The notes under the pieces are model-generated. The model saw only the letters and a program-made list of their open reading frames with translations, did no database searches and was not told where the DNA came from. DNA of 64,000 nucleotides from Dethiobacter alkaliphilus (lineage in GTDB: Bacteria; Bacillota; Dethiobacteria; DTU022; UBA8154). The position numbers and the translations under genes were made by a program. The stretch is taken from the NCBI GenBank assembly GCA_016841605.1, contig JAENYV010000001.1:86954-150953 (forward strand), given 5' to 3'. Below are positions 8,814 to 17,759 of this stretch, one piece after another (position 1 is the stretch's first letter; each line of letters starts with the position of its first letter).

Positions 8814-9089
8814 ATGAAACAGGCATATTTTACCTTTCCAACAACTTTTCAGGCTATTAAAGCGGAAAAAGCCCTTACGGGGGGGGATTGGGCCTTTAAA
8901 ATGGTTCCCGTCCCCCGGAGCATCAGTTCCAGTTGTGGGACGGCTCTGCGTTGTCAACCGGAAGATGCCGGAGCTATCCGTGTTTTCCTCCGGGAGACGC
9001 TGGTGGAGACAGACGGTTACTTTGAGTTGGAAGAGGATGTTCCCTCCGGTTCCTGGTCTTTCTTTAAAAAAGAGGGGAATAAAAATTAA
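8814..9089 (+). CDS. DUF3343 protein, putative Se/S carrier-like
   Basis: A 91-residue protein of the DUF3343 family, whose members are small and carry conserved cysteines. Here these are SSSCGTALRC at about residues 40-49, ahead of a charged C-terminus. The family is often found beside cysteine-desulfurase-like or selenium genes and is described as a putative persulfide or selenide carrier. The next gene begins immediately after its stop codon, so the two are probably co-translated and may work together. The cargo is unknown. Confidence 0.85.
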   Translation: MKQAYFTFPTTFQAIKAEKALTGGDWAFKMVPVPRSISSSCGTALRCQPEDAGAIRVFLRETLVETDGYFELEEDVPSGSWSFFKKEGNKN

Positions 9090-10256
9090 ATGGAAAAAAC
9101 ATTAAAAAGTTGCTATCTTGATAACGCCGCCACCTCCTGGCCCAAGCCGGAGGCTGTTTACAAAGCTGCTGAGGTCTTCCTGCGACGAGGCGGTGCTAAT
9201 CCCGGCCGTTCCGGACATACCCGCTCACTGGATGCCGACAGGCTGCTCTTTGAGACCCGGGAGAGAGCCGCTTCCTTTTTAGGCGCTGCTCAGCCTGAAG
9301 AGATTATCTTTACCTTTAATGCAACTGATTCCCTGAACATGGCTATCAAGGGAGTACTGGAACCCGGTGATCATGTTATCTATACCTCACTTGAACATAA
9401 CTCTGTCCTCAGGCCGCTTGGCTCACTGCGTCAAAGAGGAGTTATTACGACGACAATGGTTTCCTGCGACTCATCAGGATGGCTGGATCCCCAGGATATT
9501 GAAAAAGCCATTCGGCCGGAAACCAGGCTGATCATCTGTACTCATGCCTCCAACATTATCGGCAGAATTCTCCCCGTGGAAGAAATTGGACTGCTGGCAA
9601 AAAAAAAGGAAATTCTCTTTCTTTTGGACAGCGCACAGACTGCCGGTGCTCTTCCTCTGGATCTTTCCCGGATTGGGGCGGATTTGGCTGCTTTTACCGG
9701 CCATAAAAGCCTCCTGGGACTTCCTGGAGTAGGGCTGCTCTATCTGCGCAGCGGTGTGAAAATTAAACCCTGGCGGGAGGGCGGCACGGGAAGTCGCTCA
9801 GAGGATGAGCTGCAACCGGAAATAATGCCGGATTACCTGGAGGCGGGGACAATGAATACTGTCGGTATAGCCGGGCTGAATGAAGGGCTAAAATATCTCC
9901 AAAAGGTTGGAATTGAGACCGTTAGGGAGCATGAAATTGCGCTTAATCGCAGGCTTATTGACGGTTTAAGTGAAATAAAAGAGGTCCGGGTTTTCGGGGC
10001 GAAAGAACCCAGAAAGTCCGTTGCGGTGACTTCTTTTACAGTAGAGGGGATTGATAGCGGCGAACTGGGCTATATTCTTGAACAGGGTTTTGGAATACTC
10101 AGCCGTACGGGACTTCACTGTGCCCCCTGTGCCCACCGCTCCATCGGTACTTTCCCTCAGGGGACGGTGCGCTTCAGTTTGAGCTGCTTTACCGGGGAAG
10201 AGGAGATCGATTACGCCCTTGCATCCCTACAAGAGATAACCTCCCGTTTTTCTTAA
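9090..10256 (+). CDS. Cysteine desulfurase-like class V aminotransferase
   Basis: PLP enzyme of 388 residues related to SufS/IscS and the Enterococcus EF2568-type subfamily. Seen: LDNAATSWPKP near the N-terminus, substrate-binding TSLEHNSVLRPL, the Asp of LLDSAQTAG, the Schiff-base lysine in FTGHKSLLGLPG (about residue 201), and an active-site loop with cysteines, RTGLHCAPCAHR (about 345-356). It would mobilise sulfur (or selenium) from cysteine or selenocysteine to an acceptor, plausibly the preceding DUF3343 protein. No scaffold gene (iscU or sufU) is present nearby. GAGGGG inside the preceding gene serves as ribosome site. Confidence 0.9.
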   Translation: MEKTLKSCYLDNAATSWPKPEAVYKAAEVFLRRGGANPGRSGHTRSLDADRLLFETRERAASFLGAAQPEEIIFTFNATDSLNMAIKGVLEPGDHVIYTSLEHNSVLRPLGSLRQRGVITTTMVSCDSSGWLDPQDIEKAIRPETRLIICTHASNIIGRILPVEEIGLLAKKKEILFLLDSAQTAGALPLDLSRIGADLAAFTGHKSLLGLPGVGLLYLRSGVKIKPWREGGTGSRSEDELQPEIMPDYLEAGTMNTVGIAGLNEGLKYLQKVGIETVREHEIALNRRLIDGLSEIKEVRVFGAKEPRKSVAVTSFTVEGIDSGELGYILEQGFGILSRTGLHCAPCAHRSIGTFPQGTVRFSLSCFTGEEEIDYALASLQEITSRFS

Positions 10257-10274
10257 AGTAATGAAAAGGGGGTT

Positions 10275-12344
10275 TTGAAGATAGGCAGCGTTGGAGTAAA
10301 GAGTCTTGATTTTTTTGTCCATGCTTTACTTGCTTCCGGTATTCTCTACTTTTTGATGGCTTTAACAGGTCCTCAAAAACGGGATACCAGAGGAGGATTG
10401 AGTTTTACCGCTCTGATGCTGGGAGGAAGCATATACTCGATCGGATATTATTTTGAACTCCAGAGTTTGAATATTTATCATGTATTTAACTGGCTGCGCT
10501 TTGAATATATTTCCGTCCCCTTTATTCCCGTCCTGTGGATGCTTTTTATACTCCAGTATACCGACCGGGCAAAGCAGTTGAAAAAGTTTGCTCCCGCTGC
10601 ACTTTTTATCATTCCCACTATTACGTTTGTTCTCATTTTAACAAACGATATTCATCACCTTTTTTACCGCTGTTTAACGTTACCCACAACAAATCCGCTT
10701 TCCATTGTCTTGCTGGAGAAAGGTCCGTGGTACTGGGTACATATCTCTTATTCCAACATCTCCTTTCTGGTAGGGAGCTTCATTTTGCTTTATTCTTCCC
10801 TTCAGTCCGGGGCCTATTATAGAAAGCGTTTTTTCCTTCTCTGGATTGGCTCCCTGGTGCCCTGGGTCTGCATGATCATCTATCTTCTGGGAGGTTCCCC
10901 GATGAATCTTGATCTGGGGCCCTTTGGTTTAATCTTTGCCGGAATAATAACCATTTACAATTTACACCGCCATAAGCTGTTTGATCTTCTTCCCGTTGCC
11001 AGAGCCAATCTTTTTGAGACCATTCAGGACTGTGTCCTGGTTTTGGATTCCCAAAACCGTCTAGCCGATATGAACAACGCCGCGTCTGTACTTTTTGGAG
11101 TAGATAAATCATTTTTCGGTCGGCCGGCGGATAACCTCTTTAATATCTTTCAGATACAAGATCCGTTACAGCATGATAGTAAAAATATCCGGGATTTTCT
11201 TCTGCAATCTGCAGATTCCCGTAATTCCATTGCCTGCTCCTATAATTCCGGAGACGGAATACGCTGGGTTGATATCCGGGTCTCTCGGTTGTATGATCAG
11301 CATGAGGCATCCCAGGGATGTATCATTATCATCAGGGACATTACCGAAAGTAAGCAGGCGGAGAACTTGCTCAAAATACAGCGCGATCTGGCCCTGTCTC
11401 TGGGAAATGCCGTGAAGTTCAAAGAAACGCTGGACCTTTGTCTGGATGCTGCTATCAAAGTTTCCCTTATGGACAGCGGAGCAATGTACCTTCTTGACGA
11501 AACAGAAAAAGTTTTCAGACTGGTCTGCCATACAGGTTTTTCGGCTTCTTTTGTTGAGGCGACAGCACACCAGGAACCGGAAAGGGCCGGTATCCGGCTC
11601 GACTTGGTCGAACGGCCTGTTTATACTCGTTACCGGGATCTGGGCATCCTCCCGGATGAGGCAGGAGCAGAATGCCCCGAAAACTTGGAAGCCGTTGCTG
11701 TTATCCCTATCAGGCATGATGACAGTACTATTGCCTGCATGATTATTGCTTCCCATACCCACAAGGAAGCTCCCGCCTTCTCCCGGACAGCCCTGGAGAC
11801 TATTGCCGGTCAAGTCGGACAGGCAATTGCCAGACTTCTCTATGAAGAAAAATTGCGGTATTTTAGCATGCATGATGCGTTGACCGGTCTTTATAATCGT
11901 GCCTATTTTCAAGAGGAACTGCTGCGCTTAAGCAAAAGCAGGGAATATCCCATTACCATTCTTTCTATAGACGTGGACGGGTTAAAACCGATCAATGATA
12001 ATTTGGGGCATATCATGGGTGATACTCTGCTCAAAGCTTGCGGGGAAGTCCTGCGTAAGTCTATTCGTTCATCGGATTTGGCAGCCAGGCTGGGAGGCGA
12101 TGAGTTTGCTATTGTTTTACCCCGGTCAGACACAAGCATTGGGCAAAAAATTGCGGACCGGATACAGATACTTATAGAAAATTATAACAGGAAACACTCT
12201 GAACTGCCTCTTCGTATCTCTATAGGGATAGCTACAGCCAAAAGCGATAAGAAACCGCTGAAGGAGATTTATAAACAAGCGGACGACCTGATGTATAAGA
12301 ATAAAGAAATTCGCAAAAAGCGGACTTTGCATGCAAATAACTAA
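10275..12344 (+). CDS. Membrane-bound diguanylate cyclase (7TM-PAS-GAF-GGDEF)
   Basis: A 689-residue sensor predicted to synthesise cyclic di-GMP. Domains in order: an N-terminal seven-helix membrane region like that of some histidine kinases (about 1-230), PAS (about 235-355, ending IIIIRDITESKQAE), GAF (about 370-520), and GGDEF (about 525-689). The active-site motif is intact (RLGGDEFAIVLP), and an RSSD inhibitory site lies exactly five residues upstream as in PleD-type enzymes, so product inhibition is expected. Start is TTG with AAAGGGGG upstream. The input ligand is unknown. Confidence 0.92.
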   Translation: MKIGSVGVKSLDFFVHALLASGILYFLMALTGPQKRDTRGGLSFTALMLGGSIYSIGYYFELQSLNIYHVFNWLRFEYISVPFIPVLWMLFILQYTDRAKQLKKFAPAALFIIPTITFVLILTNDIHHLFYRCLTLPTTNPLSIVLLEKGPWYWVHISYSNISFLVGSFILLYSSLQSGAYYRKRFFLLWIGSLVPWVCMIIYLLGGSPMNLDLGPFGLIFAGIITIYNLHRHKLFDLLPVARANLFETIQDCVLVLDSQNRLADMNNAASVLFGVDKSFFGRPADNLFNIFQIQDPLQHDSKNIRDFLLQSADSRNSIACSYNSGDGIRWVDIRVSRLYDQHEASQGCIIIIRDITESKQAENLLKIQRDLALSLGNAVKFKETLDLCLDAAIKVSLMDSGAMYLLDETEKVFRLVCHTGFSASFVEATAHQEPERAGIRLDLVERPVYTRYRDLGILPDEAGAECPENLEAVAVIPIRHDDSTIACMIIASHTHKEAPAFSRTALETIAGQVGQAIARLLYEEKLRYFSMHDALTGLYNRAYFQEELLRLSKSREYPITILSIDVDGLKPINDNLGHIMGDTLLKACGEVLRKSIRSSDLAARLGGDEFAIVLPRSDTSIGQKIADRIQILIENYNRKHSELPLRISIGIATAKSDKKPLKEIYKQADDLMYKNKEIRKKRTLHANN

Positions 12345-12495
12345 TCTCCATTCATAGAATTTTTGCTATTAATATAGATGAAACAAATTATCGCATCCGG
12401 TTTTAAATTAGAAATAAAGGGATTTGAGTCAATTTATCGAAATATATTAATTAAATACAAAAAATATACTTTTCCTGAAAAAGGGGAGTTATTAA

Positions 12496-14484
12496 ATGAT
12501 GGATTTCAAAATTTCAGTTGAAAATAATTTATTGTTTAATATTAGAAATAAAAAAGTTGTTAAATTAATGAAAGATAATTGGGAACAATTTATATACAAT
12601 GGTATAGAAAGCGAATCTGTTCGTGGTACTATTTTTCGCTCCTGGTTACGCTGCCGTAAAAATAATTTAGATCCATATAAAGGATTAAATAATAATATTT
12701 TACCTGAGCATGAAGTTAAAAATCGTTACGACAACGTTAAGGAAATGCTTGATGTAGCCAAGCCTTTTATGAAATCTCTTTATACTTTGGTCAAAGGCTC
12801 TGGGTATGTTGTTATGTTTCATGATAAAGACGGGATTTTGCTAGAACAATTTGGTGACCCTGATATGATGCGATATATTGAATCACTGAATGTTGTTCAC
12901 GGAGCTACATGTAAAGAAAGCATAGTAGGCACCACAGCACCTGGTATTTGCTTGATCGAACGGAATCCCACCCTGGTTTATTTTAAGGAGCATTATTGTA
13001 TAAATTACCATCAATGGACCAGTTCTGCCTCGCCAATTTTTGATACGGAAGGAACTTTATTCGGCACTTTAAATCTAGCAGGAAAGTATTACAGAACACA
13101 CATTCATACACTGGGTTTGGTTGTAGCAGCAGCAAAAGCAATTGAAAGGGAGTTATCTTTGAAAGCGGTAAAGAGCAAGTTTAAAAAGACTAATTTATAT
13201 ATTGATGCTATTATTAATTCCGTATCAGAAGGAGTAATATCATTCAATGAGGATGGAGTAATTAACCATATTAATCAAGTTGGCGCAAATATGTTGGGTT
13301 TGTCCCTTGATGAATGCGTAGGTGCTCCAATAAACAGATTATTCAATGACGTGAATCTTATTAATACTCTTTCTGAAATGTTCGAAAAAACAAGAAACAA
13401 TAAATTAACACTACAAACTCAAAATGGAAAAATTAAAGTCGATACAACTTTCAAAGTGGTTAGAGATGATGAAGGTACAATAACATATATCGGGACTTTT
13501 AATAAAATTGATAAATATGAAATAAATGTAAAGAATAGAGCATTGAATGCAAAATATACTTTTGATGATATAGTATTTGTTAGTAAGAAAATAAGGAATC
13601 TTGTCGAATATGCCCAAAATGTTTGTTTAAATGATTCTACAGTGCTTATCGAAGGGGAAAGTGGAACAGGCAAAGAATTGTTTGTGCAGGCTATTCACAA
13701 TTATAGTATTCGGAAAACAAAACCTTTTATTGTATTAAATTGTGCTGCTTTGCCAAAAGACCTTATTCACAGTGAACTATTTGGTTACGAAGGGGGTTCT
13801 TTTACAGGTGCCTATAAAAGTGGAAAACAGGGTAAATTTGAGCAAGCCAATGGGGGAACAATTTTTTTAGATGAAATTGGTGATATGCCTATAGAGGTTC
13901 AAGCAAATTTATTAAGGGTTTTACAGGAAAAAGAATTCATGCGAATTGGTGGGGAGCAAAGTATTAGCCTTGATGTAAGAGTTATTGCAGCAACTAACAA
14001 GCAATTACAAAACGAGATTAAAAAAGGTAATTTTCGCCAGGATCTCTTTTACCGATTAAATATTATTCATATAAATTTGCCACCTCTCAGAGAAAGACCT
14101 GAAGATATTCTGCCGCTTACCAGGTTTTTGTTACAGAAACATTGCCGGAGAAACAATTGTTCTGTACCTTCAATCGCACCAGAAGTCGAAAACATTTTTC
14201 TTTCGTATTACTGGCCTGGAAATGTTAGAGAACTAGAAAATGTAATTATTAAAATACTTTTTTCCTTAAAAACAGATACCATTACTACTAATAATTTGCC
14301 AGATGAACTATTAAATAGCACAAAAAATATCAAAGTCGTCTCTTTGGAAGATTTAGAAAAAAATGCCATAATTAAAGCTCTGGATTGTTTTGATTTTAAT
14401 ATCTCAAAAGCAGCAAAAGGGCTTGGTATTACTAGAGCATCTTTATATAACAAAATTAAAAAATATAATATAATGGTAGAATAA
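12496..14484 (+). CDS. Sigma-54-dependent activator, AcoR-like (GAF-PAS-AAA+-Fis)
   Basis: A 662-residue enhancer-binding protein. The N-terminal AcoR-type sensor begins after FRSWLRCRKNNLDP, followed by a GAF-like region (about 75-220), a PAS domain (about 230-345) and the AAA+ domain (about 360-590). The AAA+ part has Walker A GESGTGKE, the sigma-54 contact loop GSFTGA, Walker B TIFLDEIGD and WPGNVREL. A Fis-type helix-turn-helix forms the C-terminus (ISKAAKGLGITRASLYNKIKKY). It probably activates the -24/-12 promoter at 14843 for the downstream genes. The coding sequence is much more AT-rich than the genes before it. Confidence 0.94.
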   Translation: MMDFKISVENNLLFNIRNKKVVKLMKDNWEQFIYNGIESESVRGTIFRSWLRCRKNNLDPYKGLNNNILPEHEVKNRYDNVKEMLDVAKPFMKSLYTLVKGSGYVVMFHDKDGILLEQFGDPDMMRYIESLNVVHGATCKESIVGTTAPGICLIERNPTLVYFKEHYCINYHQWTSSASPIFDTEGTLFGTLNLAGKYYRTHIHTLGLVVAAAKAIERELSLKAVKSKFKKTNLYIDAIINSVSEGVISFNEDGVINHINQVGANMLGLSLDECVGAPINRLFNDVNLINTLSEMFEKTRNNKLTLQTQNGKIKVDTTFKVVRDDEGTITYIGTFNKIDKYEINVKNRALNAKYTFDDIVFVSKKIRNLVEYAQNVCLNDSTVLIEGESGTGKELFVQAIHNYSIRKTKPFIVLNCAALPKDLIHSELFGYEGGSFTGAYKSGKQGKFEQANGGTIFLDEIGDMPIEVQANLLRVLQEKEFMRIGGEQSISLDVRVIAATNKQLQNEIKKGNFRQDLFYRLNIIHINLPPLRERPEDILPLTRFLLQKHCRRNNCSVPSIAPEVENIFLSYYWPGNVRELENVIIKILFSLKTDTITTNNLPDELLNSTKNIKVVSLEDLEKNAIIKALDCFDFNISKAAKGLGITRASLYNKIKKYNIMVE

Positions 14485-14515
14485 TATTAAAATAAAAATA
14501 TGCGGTCACTAAGTT

Positions 14516-14544
14516 GGCTCCTGGATAAACCAGGGGCTTTTTTT
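14516..14544 (+). terminator. Intrinsic terminator after sigma-54 activator
   Basis: GCTCCTGG/CCAGGGGC stem (one G-T pair), 5-base loop, then seven T. Confidence 0.8.
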
Positions 14545-14564
14545 GTGTACGGCGGGGTGGCATC

Positions 14565-14593
14565 TGCTGTGCACTAACACAGCAAAGTTGCTG
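14565..14593. promoter_or_regulatory. Candidate activator-binding site upstream of -24/-12 promoter
   Basis: Two interlocked inverted repeats: TGCTGTG-N6-CACAGCA (14565-14584) and CAGCAA-N2-TTGCTG (14580-14593). They lie about 250-280 bases upstream of the -24/-12 promoter, a normal distance for a sigma-54 enhancer. The remaining 626-base gap (14485-15110) holds a terminator, a GC-richer stretch up to about 14680 with no gene I recognise, the promoter, and a 4-codon reading frame (MDYG) after a ribosome-like GGAGGG at about 14910. Confidence 0.35.
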
Positions 14594-14842
14594 ATAAGGA
14601 CAGCGGCCACGTTACGGAAGTAAAACGAACCGGGAGTCCGGAAGACGACAATCACGAAGGTGGAAATTCACGTTGATATAAACCTTATAAAGATTAGATC
14701 AGGGGAAGTCTAAATTAGCTATGTAAAAAAATTGTACACATTACACTGGTAACGTTGGCATCCTTTCTATAATAAATATTTTAAAGCATTTTCAAATACG
14801 GTAGAATCGCATTTTAGATAAATTTTGTGTAAAAATATTAAA

Positions 14843-14860
14843 TTGGCATAGATTTTGCAC
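14843..14860 (+). promoter_or_regulatory. Sigma-54 (-24/-12) promoter
   Basis: TTGGCATAGATTTTGCAC: the GG and GC dinucleotides are exactly 10 bases apart and flanking bases fit TGGCAc-N5-TTGCa. It points toward the SDR gene 250 bases downstream and lies next to the gene of a sigma-54 activator. Confidence 0.85.
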
Positions 14861-15110
14861 AATTTAAGGGTAAAGGGTAGATACATTAACTCATTCTATA
14901 TTTTTTTTAGGAGGGATTTGGTTATGGATTATGGTTAGATAAAGTTTTTTAGGCATTAATCATTATAATTTTAATTATCGGAAAAAAGTATGATCTTTAG
15001 GCTTTAAAGCAAAATATGATAGGAATTTTCTGAAAATTAATGGGAGGTGAGGCGTTAAGAGCTAAGCGCAAGTGAAAGTAGTATTTAAAAAATAAAGGAG
15101 GTTTATTCAG

Positions 15111-15866
15111 ATGAGATTTGAAGACAAAGTAGTTATTATTACGGGTGCTGGTCAGGGTATTGGCAGAGTGTTTGCAAAAGTTTTTGCAAAGGAAGGAGCA
15201 ACAGCCGTAGTTGCGGATTTAAATGTTGAAAAAGCTGAAGCGGTGGTGACGGAGTGTAAAGATCTTGGTGGGAACGCTATTGCTGTGTCAGTAGACGTCT
15301 CTGATGAACAAAGTGTTCAGTCTATGGTGGACAATGTGATGAATGTAAAAGGCAAAATCGATATTCTCGTCAACTGTGCTGCTATATTTTCAACAATTAA
15401 AATGAAGCCTACGGAAGAAATAACTGTAGATGAGTGGGATAAACTTATGGCAGTAAATTTAAAAGGAACATGGCTTTGTTGCAAAGCAGTTATTCCAGTT
15501 ATGAAAGCCCAGAAAAAAGGGAAAATCATCAATATGTCTTCTTGTTCTTATTTAGAGGGACGTCCAAATTACACTCATTATATCTCGTCAAAGTCAGGAG
15601 TGCTTGGTATTACTAGAGGTCTGGCCAGGGAACTCGGTGATTGGAACATTACCGTAAATACAATTATGCCTGGAGCAGTAAGTACTGAGATTCCTAGAGG
15701 AACGGTTACCCCTGAGCAGCTGAAGGCCATGCTTGATCAGCGCTGCATTAAACGCGTGGAAGTTCCTGAGGATCTGGTTGGCCCTCTATTCTTCTTTTCT
15801 TCTGAAGAAAGTGATTTTGTCACCGGCCAGTCCCTTTGTGTTAATGGAGGACAAGTAATGCAGTAA
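15111..15866 (+). CDS. Short-chain dehydrogenase/reductase
   Basis: Classical 251-residue SDR, FabG-like. Seen: cofactor motif GAGQGIGR at about residues 12-19, NCAA near 91, catalytic Ser in MSSCS and the catalytic pair in YISSK (about residues 161-165), and C-terminal FVTGQSLCVNGG. It would oxidise or reduce a hydroxyl/keto group with NAD(P). It is the first gene after the sigma-54 promoter, has an ideal ribosome site (AAAGGAGG), and is followed 12 bases later by the aldehyde oxidoreductase. An alcohol-to-aldehyde or hydroxy-acid step in the same pathway is therefore plausible. Confidence 0.92.
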   Translation: MRFEDKVVIITGAGQGIGRVFAKVFAKEGATAVVADLNVEKAEAVVTECKDLGGNAIAVSVDVSDEQSVQSMVDNVMNVKGKIDILVNCAAIFSTIKMKPTEEITVDEWDKLMAVNLKGTWLCCKAVIPVMKAQKKGKIINMSSCSYLEGRPNYTHYISSKSGVLGITRGLARELGDWNITVNTIMPGAVSTEIPRGTVTPEQLKAMLDQRCIKRVEVPEDLVGPLFFFSSEESDFVTGQSLCVNGGQVMQ

Positions 15867-15878
15867 GGAGTGAATAAA

Positions 15879-17717
15879 GTGTTTGGATTTGCAGGAAAAT
15901 GGGCTGATATAGATCTTACTAATCGTACTGTCAAATATATTGATTTTTCCGAAAGAATACTGAGGGATTACTTGGGCGGTACAGGTATCGGAGCGAGAGT
16001 ACTTTATGATCGGGTAAAACCGGGTGTGGAATGGGATAGCCCTAAAAATTGTATTGTTATCGCGGGTGGCCCTTTAAATGGTACTCGTGCGGCTGGGTCA
16101 GGAGCATTTTGCGTTGTCACGAAAGGTCCACTTACCAACGGGTCTACCTCAGTGCAAGCAAATGGTTTTTTGGGAGCTTACCTGAAAACTTCAGGGATAG
16201 ACGGTCTGATTATTGGGGGTATTTCTGAAGATTGGGTTTATTTATATATACATGACGGGGTTATGGAAATTCGCGATGCCCGCGATTTGCTTGGGTTAGA
16301 TACTCTTGACACGGAGAAAAGGGTAAAAGAGTTGATAGGAAAAACGGGTCATAAATCCAGTGTGTTTGGTATCGGTCCGGCGGGAGAAAAATTAGTGAAA
16401 TTTGCCGCTCTGGTTGGTGATAAGGGACACGTGGCAGCACATAACGGGGTTGGGGCGGTTCTGGGGAGTAAAAAAGTAAAAGCTATTGCTGTAGAACGTG
16501 GGAAGTTCAAGACGTCATTATTTGATCCGAAGCGTGTTACAGAGCTTTCCAGGCAAATGATTGAGGATGCCAAAAAGAATATGCCTGAAATGGAAAAAGG
16601 AACATCTTTTCTTCTCCCTATCTACATCCGAACAGGAGTGCTGCCGTATAAAAATCTTAACTCAAATATAATCCCCGATGAGTACCTTAAACTTGGGGGA
16701 GATTACTACCGCGAAAAGTTTGATTTAAAACGAGAACCATGCTATGCCTGTCCCAGTAAACACTGCCACATAGTAACAGTAACCGAAGGGCCGTATACCG
16801 GATTCGTTGGTGAAGAACCGGAATACGAACTAATGGCTGGTATGGGACCGTTAATCGGCAATAGTGACCCCGGGGCAGCGGTTGTTCTTGCCGACACGTT
16901 GGATAGGGTAGGTGTAGATGGGAATGAAGGTAGTTGGTTGATAGCGTTTGTAATCGAAATGTTCGAACGAGGTTTACTGAACTTACAAGATACGGATGGA
17001 CTGGAACTCCGTTGGGGTAACGTGGAAGCAGTACGTGCCTTGATCTATAAAATAGCTAACAGGGAAGGGATAGGCAACGTATTGGCTGAGGGAGTGAAGA
17101 GAGCGGCCCGGCACTTTGGCGGAGAGGCGCTGAATATGGCTGTTTATCAAAATAAAGGTCATGCTCCGCGGGGCCACGATCACCGATCGCGCTGGTCGGA
17201 GATGTTTGATACCGCTGTTTCAAATTGCGGTACCATTGAAAGTACGCACGTTCGTTTATCACCAGATGAGGCTTTTTCATCGGAGACGATTGCCGATACA
17301 CTTGCTAAAGGAAAGACCAGGTGTTTTGTGGATTCTTTAGTTATGTGCATGTTTCCCACACAAACGATGCTTTCAAGGAATATTGAACAACTTGTTGAAT
17401 TAATTAGAGCCGCTACTGGTTGGGATTATACCGATGAAGAGGGTTATAATCAGTCTTTACGAACAGTTAATTTATTAAGGGCATTTAATGTGCGGCATGG
17501 TATTTCTACGGAGATTGAACGTCCATCTTCAAGGTATGGTTCAGTACCGGTGGATGGTCCTACTCAGGGAAAAGATGTTATGTTGATTTGGGATGAGACA
17601 CTTGATCGTTATTATAATCTAATGGGATGGGATCGCAAAACCGGTAAACCATATCAGGATACTCTGCTTAAATTAGGTTTAAATGATGTTGTTGGAGACT
17701 TGTATAAAAACGCGTAA
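15879..17717 (+). CDS. Aldehyde:ferredoxin oxidoreductase family protein (tungsten/molybdenum bis-pterin)
   Basis: A 612-residue AOR-family enzyme; characterised relatives oxidise aldehydes to acids, or reduce acids, with ferredoxin. Seen: N-terminal start MFGFAGKWADIDLT, GPLNGTRAAGSGAFCVVTKGP, pterin-region GFVGEEPEYELMAGMGP, the family's APRGHDHR segment, and late DSLVMCMF, which supplies the fourth cluster cysteine. The first three cysteines are CYACPSKHC, spaced C-x2-C-x4-C instead of the usual C-x2-C-x3-C. I chose GTG 15879 because AAGGAG is 8 bases upstream; GTG 15870 overlaps that site. The substrate is unknown. Confidence 0.92.
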   Translation: MFGFAGKWADIDLTNRTVKYIDFSERILRDYLGGTGIGARVLYDRVKPGVEWDSPKNCIVIAGGPLNGTRAAGSGAFCVVTKGPLTNGSTSVQANGFLGAYLKTSGIDGLIIGGISEDWVYLYIHDGVMEIRDARDLLGLDTLDTEKRVKELIGKTGHKSSVFGIGPAGEKLVKFAALVGDKGHVAAHNGVGAVLGSKKVKAIAVERGKFKTSLFDPKRVTELSRQMIEDAKKNMPEMEKGTSFLLPIYIRTGVLPYKNLNSNIIPDEYLKLGGDYYREKFDLKREPCYACPSKHCHIVTVTEGPYTGFVGEEPEYELMAGMGPLIGNSDPGAAVVLADTLDRVGVDGNEGSWLIAFVIEMFERGLLNLQDTDGLELRWGNVEAVRALIYKIANREGIGNVLAEGVKRAARHFGGEALNMAVYQNKGHAPRGHDHRSRWSEMFDTAVSNCGTIESTHVRLSPDEAFSSETIADTLAKGKTRCFVDSLVMCMFPTQTMLSRNIEQLVELIRAATGWDYTDEEGYNQSLRTVNLLRAFNVRHGISTEIERPSSRYGSVPVDGPTQGKDVMLIWDETLDRYYNLMGWDRKTGKPYQDTLLKLGLNDVVGDLYKNA

Positions 17718-17759
17718 GACACAATCTTCAATTAAAAAAATTTTAAGGAGAAATTATTT

